DNA of 64,000 bases, taken from assembly GCF_001570545.1 (NCBI RefSeq), contig NZ_BBXD01000013.1, positions 186,001-250,000 on the forward strand, in the 5' to 3' direction. The notes under the pieces are model-generated. The model ran no database searches and had not been told where the DNA came from. It saw only the letters and a program-made list of their open reading frames with translations. Origin of the DNA: Herbidospora mongoliensis. Its GTDB lineage: Bacteria; Actinomycetota; Actinomycetes; Streptosporangiales; Streptosporangiaceae. The position numbers were made by a program, and so were the translations under genes. How positions within the stretch are numbered: the first letter of the stretch is position 1; each line of letters begins with the position of its first letter. This document shows positions 9,032 to 18,400 of the stretch, piece by piece.

Positions 9032-9405
9032 GCCAGCCCGCCGGCCACGATCGCCAGGCCGGCCGCGGCGGCGGCCGAGGCGCCCAGCGCGAGGGTCACC
9101 CCGGCGCAGACCATGGCGGTCTCGACGACGCCCCGGTTGATCGACCTCGGGTGGTCGGCGGCGATCTCGCGCAGCGCCCGGACGCCGGTGACCAGCGCGG
9201 CCAGGGCGAGGAAGACGCCCACGCCGCCCAGGAAGAGGAGCGGGAGCGAGAGGTAGCCGAGCCGGGCGGTCCAGACGACCGAGGTGTACGGGGCGTCGCG
9301 CCGGGCCACCGCGGCCTCGACCAGGGCCCAGGAGGTCATCAGGTCTTTCGTGGAGGCGGTGCCACGCCCGAATCGCGGAGTGGGTCGTACTTTGAGGTTC
9401 TTCAT
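9028..9405 (-). CDS. Small two-helix membrane protein of unknown function
   Basis: The product has 125 residues. The first 45 are polar and Arg-rich and probably cytosolic. Two hydrophobic segments follow (about 50-75 and 95-122). I do not recognise the family. It precedes the phosphodiesterase lipoprotein with a 4-nt GTGA overlap, so it probably forms a two-gene operon with it. The spacer of about 110 nt upstream holds the divergent promoters for this pair and for the operon starting near 9517. Confidence 0.65.
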   Translation of the reverse strand: MKNLKVRPTPRFGRGTASTKDLMTSWALVEAAVARRDAPYTSVVWTARLGYLSLPLLFLGGVGVFLALAALVTGVRALREIAADHPRSINRGVVETAMVCAGVTLALGASAAAAAGLAIVAGGLA

Positions 9406-9514
9406 GGAAACCGCCCCCGGAAGAAGATCGTGCCTTATTCGGGGATTATCACGAACGCTGGGTAATCGCGCCGCGACGCACGGTTTCTTGAGGTTCCCTG
9501 GCCGATCTATGGAC

Positions 9515-9532
9515 CGTTGGCACGTGCCAACG
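9515..9532. promoter_or_regulatory. 18-bp perfect palindrome, probable operator of the 9.5-19.4 kb operon
   Basis: CGTTGGCAC joined to GTGCCAACG is a perfect palindrome with no spacer, in the spacer between the divergent membrane-protein gene and the metallo-hydrolase operon. A dimeric repressor site is the simplest reading. It also covers the only TTG that could start the long hydrolase frame, which argues against that TTG as the real start. Confidence 0.6.
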
Positions 9533-11121
9533 TACTGTCAAAGTCGGATTTTTCGCCATCGGGGCTCTTTGGACGGAGAAGTCTGATCGCTACCGCATGC
9601 CTGGAAATCCACGTCATCAACGTGAGTCAGGGCGACTCCATCCTCATCGTCAACCGGGACCCGGTCGAACTCGAGAAGGCGATCCGCAAGGCGGGCCACC
9701 GGTCGTCGCTGCCCTCCGACGAGATGGACCACCTCCCCTTCGCGGTGGAGAAGGAAGTGCCGCTCCTGGGCACCGTGAAGCGGGCGCTGCTGATCGACGG
9801 CGGTGACAGTTCGTACGGCGACGACGTCGTGGTGATGATGCGGCGCCTCGGCGTGGTCGACGAACCGGGCTTCTACAAGGACCTCTACATGATGGTCAGC
9901 CACTTCCACGCCGACCACCAAGCCGGCCTGCACGGGGTGCTGGCCACCAAGCAGCCCTCGCAGAAGAAGGGCAAACGGCCCGGCTACCTCCTCCGGTACG
10001 TCCCCGGGAAGATCTTCGTCAATCCGCTGTACGAGAAGGCCACCGTCCCGAAGAACAAGCTCTTCCCCGCGTTCATGGAGATCATCACGAAGATCAGCGA
10101 CCTGTCCCGCGGGGCGAGCCGCACCCAGGTCGTGACGGTCCTGCCCGGAGGCCTCGATCCCTCCGTCACCTTCCGCAGGCCGCTCACGATCAGCCTCGGC
10201 GACGGCGCCACGGACCGGAACGGCCACCGCATCCCCATCGACATCCGGATGGTGGCCTCAGGACAGCGGGTCTACCACCCCGCGAAGAAGGACCTGGACG
10301 ACGTCCCGCCCAAGGGCAAGAACAAGAACGCCGTGGACATGAACGACCGATCGCTCTGCTTCATGCTCACTTATGGATCGTTCCGATTCTTCAGCGGCGG
10401 CGACATCGCGGGCGACGGGAAGGACGTCGGCGGCAACTTCCTCCTCAACGCGATGAGCGACCGGCCCACGAGCAAGAAGAACTCGAAAAAGAAAAAGAAC
10501 AAGAAGATCGGCTCGTCGCACGGCGACGTCGAGACGGTCCTCGGCCCGGCGCTGGAGGCCGCGTTCCCGGCCACGCCCACGGAGAAACGCAAACCCGGGT
10601 TCGACAGGTTCCCCTTCAACGGGCACGCCACCGTGATGAAGGCCAGCCACCACGCCAGCGCGTCGAGCGTGGACGTGCACTTCCTGACCACGATCCGGCC
10701 CTACGTCGTGGCGATCTCCTGCGGGTTCAAGGCGCGGGCGCACGACCATCCCACCCAGCAGGTGCTGAATCGGCTCCACCGCACCGCCACCGCCGAATGG
10801 GGGGTGCGCGGGACCACCGCCAAGGTGCCCAACAGCGTGGAGGGCCTGTATCTCACCGAGGTCGTGAAGAAACGCAAGGGCCGGACGTACGACACGCATG
10901 TGGGAGACGGCCGGCTGGTGGGCGACATCGTGATCCGGCCGACGGACGACTCGATCGTCAGCGTCCGGGCCAGCGCCTCTGGCCTGCCCCGGGTCAAGGT
11001 CCAGGTGTACGGCACCGGCGACCAGACCGACACGTCCGACAGCGGGAACGAGCTGTTCGACTCGGCCGGCGACACCCGCGGCCCCTATCCGATCGGCCCC
11101 TACGAGCACCCGAGGAGCTAG
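9517..11121 (+). CDS. ComEC-like metallo-beta-lactamase fold hydrolase with a large insertion
   Basis: The frame encodes up to 534 residues. The conserved part opens with LEIHVINVSQGDSILI, the first strand of ComEC-type MBL domains, and carries the metal-binding motif SHFHADH at about 128-134. Later KASHHAS and SCGFKARAHDHP match the distal His motifs. A Lys-rich insert (KKNSKKKKNKK) lies near 325. The start is uncertain: no ATG or GTG precedes the first strand; TTG 9517 is in a palindrome, and CTG 9583 or 9601 are possible non-standard starts after GGAGAAG. No signal peptide is seen. It heads a tightly spaced three-gene operon. The substrate is unknown; related domains act on nucleic acids or small phosphoesters. 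Confidence 0.78.
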   Translation: MARANVLSKSDFSPSGLFGRRSLIATACLEIHVINVSQGDSILIVNRDPVELEKAIRKAGHRSSLPSDEMDHLPFAVEKEVPLLGTVKRALLIDGGDSSYGDDVVVMMRRLGVVDEPGFYKDLYMMVSHFHADHQAGLHGVLATKQPSQKKGKRPGYLLRYVPGKIFVNPLYEKATVPKNKLFPAFMEIITKISDLSRGASRTQVVTVLPGGLDPSVTFRRPLTISLGDGATDRNGHRIPIDIRMVASGQRVYHPAKKDLDDVPPKGKNKNAVDMNDRSLCFMLTYGSFRFFSGGDIAGDGKDVGGNFLLNAMSDRPTSKKNSKKKKNKKIGSSHGDVETVLGPALEAAFPATPTEKRKPGFDRFPFNGHATVMKASHHASASSVDVHFLTTIRPYVVAISCGFKARAHDHPTQQVLNRLHRTATAEWGVRGTTAKVPNSVEGLYLTEVVKKRKGRTYDTHVGDGRLVGDIVIRPTDDSIVSVRASASGLPRVKVQVYGTGDQTDTSDSGNELFDSAGDTRGPYPIGPYEHPRS

Positions 11122-11125
11122 GCGC

Positions 11126-12442
11126 GTGCCTCTCACCAGGATCGAGCGCAACGGGCGTTTCTACCTGACCGGGGTCGTGGACGGCTCCGCCGAGGTCTAC
11201 CTGGGAACCCGGAGTCTTCCGGTGGGAAACCACTGGGTCGGCTTCGACGACGACTTCAGCAATCCGCTGGTGATGCGGGCGTTCTACGACCCCACCCACC
11301 TCAGCCTGCCGAGCGGCTACGAGACCGTCGGATATCAGCAGTTCGTCCAGTTCACCTATGACGGCGTGCCCATCCCGCCGTCGGTCTTCAGCCCCCGGAT
11401 GACCGCCCGGGAGCTCTACACGACCGAGGACCAGACGTTCGTGGACTTCATGGACCCCGGCGACGCCGAGTTCCAGCGGCTGGAGGTGCCCTTCTACGCC
11501 TACAACGCGATCCTGCTCGAAGGCCCCTTCCAGGACTGGTACCTGCATCCCCACACGAACGGCTCCCTCTACAGGGTCGGCGGCGGGACGGGGCTGAGCC
11601 GGTGCCCCTCGATCGTGGCGGAGGTGTCGGCCGATCTCCTGGAGGCCGCGGATGTCACCGCTCTGGTCGCCCGGCACGAGGCTCTGGTGGAGATCCCGAT
11701 CAGGCCGGACGACACGCGGGAGCCGTACCGGATCGCGATCGACCATCTCACCGCGCGCAACGTCGACAGCGACGACGAGGACGACGCGCCGCTCCTGGAG
11801 GACGTCCCCACGTCGGCGATGTCGGCCAAGGTCGTGGGCGACTACGTGCTGCTGACGCTGCCCGGCGAGGAGCAGTTCGGGCCGACGCTGGTCATCACGA
11901 CGGATCTGCGGCCCCGCCGGGTGGTGGTCTACCTGATCGCCGAGTGCGACATGGCGGCGACCACGGCCAACGTCGCGTCGGCGGCGCTCTGGCGGATCTT
12001 CGAGTACCTCAAGGACGAGGACGCGCTGACCGGCACCCAGCTCTTCCAGGCCATGACCACGCACCAGCGCAGGCGGGGACGCGGCGGCCTGAACGCCCCG
12101 CCCTTCCCGCTCAAGCCCACCGATTACAAGATCGAGATGAGGTACACCACCATCGTGGCCGCGGCGAAGACGCGTATGCGCCGGGGCGGTGAGCGGTTCG
12201 TCTCCGGTTTCACCTGGTCGGTGCTGCTGAGCTACGACGAGGACACCGGGCTCATGGAGTGCTCCACGATCAGGCGGCCGAAGGAACTGACCAGGTTCGC
12301 CCCCGCGCCCACGAGCAGGGCCTACTTCGACGGCCGGACCTCACCGCTGCGCTCGCGGTACGCCATCGACATCGGCGACTTCACCCGGGCCGCCATGCTC
12401 CGCGACGACTTCGCAGCCGGGACCAAGCTCACCTTCCTCTGA
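11126..12442 (+). CDS. Unknown 438-residue protein, middle gene of the MBL/giant-protein operon
   Basis: No family is recognised. The protein lacks a signal peptide and membrane segments and looks mixed alpha/beta, with aromatic beta-rich stretches in the first half (TGVVDGSAEVYLGTR; YETVGYQQFVQFTYDG) and an acidic patch DSDDEDD near residue 215. The C-terminal part has Arg-rich helical stretches. The GTG at 11126 follows the MBL stop by 4 nt and has GAGGAG 8 nt upstream; the next gene starts 13 nt after its stop. This spacing implies that its function is linked to both neighbours. Confidence 0.7.
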   Translation: MPLTRIERNGRFYLTGVVDGSAEVYLGTRSLPVGNHWVGFDDDFSNPLVMRAFYDPTHLSLPSGYETVGYQQFVQFTYDGVPIPPSVFSPRMTARELYTTEDQTFVDFMDPGDAEFQRLEVPFYAYNAILLEGPFQDWYLHPHTNGSLYRVGGGTGLSRCPSIVAEVSADLLEAADVTALVARHEALVEIPIRPDDTREPYRIAIDHLTARNVDSDDEDDAPLLEDVPTSAMSAKVVGDYVLLTLPGEEQFGPTLVITTDLRPRRVVVYLIAECDMAATTANVASAALWRIFEYLKDEDALTGTQLFQAMTTHQRRRGRGGLNAPPFPLKPTDYKIEMRYTTIVAAAKTRMRRGGERFVSGFTWSVLLSYDEDTGLMECSTIRRPKELTRFAPAPTSRAYFDGRTSPLRSRYAIDIGDFTRAAMLRDDFAAGTKLTFL

Positions 12443-12455
12443 CAGGAGTCGTCCG

Positions 12456-15400
12456 ATGAGCACTCCCCCGTGGCCCGGACCGGACGTGACGCTCCGATAC
12501 GAGCGCGAGCGGCTGATCGCGACATGGACCTCGGTTCCCGGCGCCTTCCGCTACCGCGTCGTGGTGACCGCCCCCGGCTTCGAACACCGCGAGGAGGTCG
12601 CCGAACCACCGCTGGTCTGCGCCTTCACGCCCTTACCCGGGGTCGGCTACACGGTGACCGTCGAGGCCGTCGGCCGACCCAGCGAGCCCGTGACGCTGAC
12701 GATCCCGGACGACCTCCTGATCCTGCGCGACCTGCGCGACCGGCTGGGCGGGGGTCGCGCCCAGACGTTCGAGACGATCGAGCAGCCCGACGTGGCGGCG
12801 CTGATCGGTTCCTTCGTCCTGTACGACGCCGAGACCGCCCTCGACGAGACCGCCCTCACCCTCACCCTGACCGGCTCCTCCACCTCCCTGACGGAGGTGC
12901 CGGGCGACGTCGACCTGGTCTTCACCGTGTCGCCCGACCACCTGCTGCGCGCCACGTGGACGGCCCGGCCCCCTGAGCCCTACCGGCTGGCCGACACCTT
13001 CGAGACGCTGGCCGGAGGCGAGTACGACTACCTCGACCTGACCGGCCCGGTGTTCGTCGCCACCACGTTCGCGCACACGGTGGACGGCGTGTTCTTCCCG
13101 CTCCGGGAGGGGCTGTCGTTCCAGGCCGGAATCCTGGAGCCCGAGGAACTGCGGGTCGGCGGCGCGCTGACCGTCGACGGCGACGTACCCGCCTTCGACT
13201 GGACCGGCGAGCGAACCCTGGCCCCGCTCGCCCATCACCCACTGTCGCTCACGGACGGCCGGGTACGGCTGACGCCTGCGCGGCTGGAGATCCACGGCTC
13301 GGTGCCGCTGACCGCCGACCACGCGGCCGACGGCGTGCTCGACTTCCCCACGACCATCACGCCAGAACCCGCTCTGCGGCTGACCGACTCGTCACTGACC
13401 GGGACCCCCGCCGACCTGCTGGCCCTCCTGGATCTGGACGACGTGGTCGGCGAGCGGCTGCCCGCGTCCCTGCTGGAGGTCACCGGAGCGCGGCTGCGCG
13501 GGGTGACGATCACGCCCACCGTGACCACGCTCACGCTCGCCTTCGGGGCGTCGTGGTCGCCGGGACCCGGACTGACCCTGTCGGACCTCCGGCTGGAGGC
13601 GACCGTCTGGCCGGGCGCCTGCGCCGCCGCGCTGGCCGGCACGCTGACGATCGGCGAAGGCGAGTACACGATCCGGGCCGGGGCTTTCTCCGACGGGCCG
13701 CTGTATCTGGAGCTCGACCGGGCCGGAACCGTGCCGCCGGACGCGCTGACCGGGCTCGCCGACATGGGCGTCGGCGACGCGACCGGCCTGCTGCCCGCGT
13801 CGCTGTTCGAGGACGTCCCGCTGACGCTCACCCACGCCGCCGTGCTGGCCGACCCGGAGGCGGACACGCTGCTCGAGATCGAGTTCACGATCGCGCAGAC
13901 CAGGCCGCTGACGACCGGCCTCCTGACGATCACGGGGTGGACGGCGGAGTTCTCGCTGGCCCCGGACAAGGCCGGGACCTGGCGGCCCTCGGCCCGGCTG
14001 GCCGGGACGGTCGCCATCGGCGGAGCCGACTTCCCGATCTCGGTGAGCCTGCCTCCGGAGGAGTTCTGGACGCTGGAGCTCGCCGAGGACTCGGTCGTGC
14101 CGCTGCCCTCGATCGACGATCTGCTCGACCTGGTGGGAAGCCCGGCGCTGCCCGCGGGGCTGGGGAACCTGGACAGCCTGGAGATCACCGGGTTCAAGCT
14201 CTCCCTCGATCCGGGTCTCACCCGGATCGAGTACCTGTTCCTGCGCATCGGCCAGTCGTCCGAATGGGTGATCATCGACGGCTCGCTCGCGCTCACCGAC
14301 TTCTCGGCCGCGCTGTCGATCTCCCCGGGCGGGTCGGCGGGGTTCCTCCAGGGCACCATCGTCATCGGCGACACCGAGGTCGACGCCGGGCTGGTCAAGA
14401 ACGGTCCCGAGGAAGACTGGGTGCTGCGGGCCGCGTACATGAACTCGATCACGGTGAACGCCTGGGACGAACTGGAGGACTGGTTCGCGTCCGGCACGAT
14501 CTCCCGGATGCTGCCCGCGCTGCCGCTCGCCGACGGGTTCGACGTCGCCCAGGTCTGGTTCCGCTTCGCCGCGGGCAGCGGCGATCTGACGTCCTTCGGC
14601 TTCACCCTGTACGCCGCGAACCTGTGGACGGTGATCGACCCGCACCTGTCGCTGACGCGGGTCAGGGCCGAGCTGGAGATGCCGTGGCCGATGGAGACCG
14701 GCGCGATCGTGGCCCGGCTGGGCGGGGTCGTGACGATCGCCGGGGCGCACATCGGCATCACCGCCGTCAGACCGGGCGACGGGCAGCCGTGGGAGTTCAC
14801 CGGCGTCCTGCTGGAGGGGCTGACGATCGATCTCGTGTCGGCCGCCGGTGAGCTGGCCGGGCTCGCGCCGCCCGCTGACGCGGAGGACTTCGGCCTGCCG
14901 ACGTCGATCACGATCGAGAGCGCCGAGGTGCGCGCGATCCCCGACCGGGGGGAATTCCACTTCACCGGCAGCGCCGGCTTCGACTGGGAGTTCACGATCG
15001 CGGACACGCGGTTCGCGGTCCGGTCCGTCGGCGGGGCCGTCGACGTCGTGCCCGGGTCTGCCGAGCCGGTCGTCGCGCGGGTGACCGGCGAGTTCGAGTT
15101 CGCGACCGTGCGCGCGGAGGTCGGGCTGCGGTTCGGCGAGACGCACACCGTGCTCACCGCGGTCGTGGACGACCATCTCGGCACCCTCGACCCGAAGGCC
15201 GTCACCGGGATGGGGACCGGCGGCTCCGCCTTCCCGGCGAACCTGCCGGCGCTGGCGTTCTCCGAGGCCGCGCTCGCCTTCGACCTCACCGCGCGGACGT
15301 TCCTCGTGTACGGCGAGATCACCTGGGGACCTCCCGCCACACCTCACGTGGCGACCGCGCTGGTCTACTGCGAACCGGGCTCCGAGGGGTGGTCGTACGC

Positions 15401-18400
15401 CCTCGCGCTCGGGCTGGGCAGCGGGTTCAGGTTCGCCCATCTCTTCCCGGCGCTGTCGGTGATCGACGGGATCCTGCTGGTGCGGGAGGCCCGTCTGGTG
15501 GTGTGCGACCTGCCGGAGACGAGTCTGGGCGAGCTCGCCACGACCACCACGGAGACGCTGGCCCGCGTCGACCAGACCGCGGCATCCCCGCTGAAGGCGC
15601 TCGGCCCCGATCCGGCGGCGTTGTCCCAGGGCGTCTACGTGACCGCCGAGCTGGAGTTCGGCACGGGACTGTTCGCCCATGTGCTGAAGATCGGCGAGCA
15701 GCCGGAGACACCGCCGGTGGTGCGGATCTTCGCCGTGGTGGACCAGGCGCGGGCGGTCAACACCGTCTTCGGGGCCGACCTGCCGGACATCGTGGTCCTG
15801 AGCACGATCGCGTTGACCCGGATGCGGCTGGTCTACCGGCCCGCGCTGAAGGACCGGATCGAGCTGACCGGGACGGTCGGGCTGACGGGGATCTTCGACA
15901 CGTCCTACAGCTTCGGCGTGAACCTGATCGTGGACGACACCGGGCTGGTCACCACGGTCGAGCAGACGTCCGAGAAGATCACCAACCCGTTCGGGCTGCC
16001 CGGCATCGAGCTCGCCCAGCTCGGCGTGGAGATCGCCTACACGTGGGGAGTCGGCGCCGCGCCCACCACCTCGACCTATGAGCTGGTCGGGAAGGTCCTG
16101 ATCGGGCGGGTCCCGGCGGTGGGCGCGGCCGACGACCGGGCCTCGCTGACCGGGCGGCTGCGGCTCGTCGACGGCTCCCCCGAGTTGTTCTCGATCGAGG
16201 TCGACCGTGATCTGGACATCGGCCGCCTGCTGGCCTCCCTGGTGACCGGCGACGGGGCCGACTGGCCCGCCGACTATGTGGATCTGGTCTTTCTCAGGAA
16301 CACGAACGTGCGCTACGCCACCCCGAAATGGGTGCGGGCACACCCGTCGTTCCACGCGGGGCTGGAGATCGCCGCGCGGATCCGGGTGACGCTGCTGGTG
16401 ACGCTGGACCTGTCCGCGACCGTCACCTTTCTCAGCGACGGCGACGGTAACCGGGTGGGCGTACAGGCCGACATCGCGCTGCTCCATTCGCTCGACCTGG
16501 TGATCCTGGAACTGGCCGGGCCGCCGGATGACCTCGCGGCGGTGCCCGACGCGCCCTACACGGGCGGTCCCCGGCTCACGATCGAGACGGGCGCCACGCC
16601 GAAGTTAGAGCTCAGCACGGGCGTCAACGTCCTGGGCAGCCCGTTCATGCACGCCACCATCGCCGTGCGCAGGCAGCCGGACGGCGGGAACCGGTTCACC
16701 GGGACGCTCGTGGCGGCCAGGGAGCTGGAGCCCTTCGGGAAGCCCGAGCTGGAGATCGCGTACACGACCCATCCCGGCCTCGACAGCGAGGTCGAGATCG
16801 TCAACTGGCCCGACTTCACGTGGACGCGCGAGCTGTTCGACGTCTTCGCGACGATCAGGTCGATGGCCGCTTCGTCGGGGCCATGTGGGCAGCTCTCCAA
16901 GCTGGTGGCCGGGCGTGTCTATCACACGGCGTTCACGCTGAGCCCCGACGTGAGCGTGGCCGACGGGCTGCTCGCCTTCGACCTCACGGGCACGTACTCC
17001 TATCGGATGGACCGGGCGGAGCACGCGTTCCTGGAGGTGACGCTGCCGCCGCTGCGGGTGGAGATGGCTGTCGGCACGACGTGGGAGCAGGTGCCGGAAC
17101 GGCTGGCGGCGGCGGTTCTGGTGGCCGCTCCCCGGTTCGCGGCGGATCTGCTCGCCCAGCCGGAGAAGATCGCCATCCTGGTCGGCATGCTGGTCGGGGA
17201 GGAGGCCGTGCAGGCGGCGATCCAGCTCGCGTGCGAGGGCCTGGTCCGGGGCGCGGTGGCGGCCGCCGCCGAGGCCGCCGCGCTCGCGGCAGCGGCGGCG
17301 GGCGTGACGGTCATCACGGCCGCGACCCTGCTCAGCGTGGTGACCGAGTCGCTGTCGGATTCCGATGAACACAGCTCGGGCGGCGGGTCGGGTGGCGGCT
17401 CAGGGTCGGATTCGGATGACGACTCCGAGGAAGGCTCCGGGGGTGGCACCGGAACCGACGTTCCCGATGTGCCGGTGCTCAAGCGGCTCACCTACGCCGA
17501 CGGGAAGATCACCGCGGCGTGGGACGCCGCCGCGCGGGGCAGTGCGTACACCTTCGAACTGCTCGATCCGGCGGGTGTCAGCCTGGGGTCGCATGACGTC
17601 GGCCTCGCGCTCACGGTCGAGATTCCCCTCCAGGCTCCCGGGCTGGCCGACGGCGTTCACCACGGCCGGGTCCGGGCGGCTCGCGGGCCGGCGGTCAGTG
17701 GCTGGGCGGCGCTGCCGCTGGTCAAGTCGCCTCCGCCGGTGGTCACCGTCGCCTCCGTCTGGCCGGATCTGGTGGTGACCTGGACCGACCCCTCGCCCGC
17801 CGACGTCTACGAGGTTCTGGTGGGAGACGCCCTGATGGCGGTGGAGGGCGACCGGTTCACGGCGCCCGTGCCGGAGGAACCGGTGACCGTCAAGGTCAGG
17901 GCGGTCAGGGCGGGCGAGATCCCCGGTGACTGGAGGGAGGTCGCTTTCGTCCCGCTGCCCGCGCCGGTGCTCGGACCGATGCGTCAGGACGGCGACACGC
18001 TGTGGCTGACCTGGACGCCCCCGTCGGGGTCGCTGGGGTATCAGGCCCAGTTCTATGTCGGGCACGGCTGGTCGTGGGTGAGGACCGACGAGGACGGCAA
18101 CGTCATCGAGAGCGGGTCGAGCTTCCGGGAGGACGTCCTGGCCGAGGCCACCGGGGAGGCCGCCGACGGGCGGACGGCGATGGACCTGAGTCAGGGTTTC
18201 GGCGGGCTGCGGATCCGGTTCACCCTGCCCGGTCAGACGGGGCCGTGGCACTTCACGTATCCGGACGTCCTGTCCGCCGTCACGGTCACCGAGTCGTCCT
18301 ATGCCGACCAGACGATCCACCTGGCCTGGACCGACGTCGGCAGCGCGGGCTACGAGGTCCGGCAGGACCCCGGCGACGTGCGGACGGTCGTCACCACACC

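Noticed and set aside
13392-16487. A 1031-codon open frame on the minus strand antisense to the giant beta-repeat gene
   Set aside because: It is an antisense frame kept open by extreme third-position GC of the plus-strand gene; its product is low-complexity Arg/Gly/His-rich and it has no ribosome site or neighbours.
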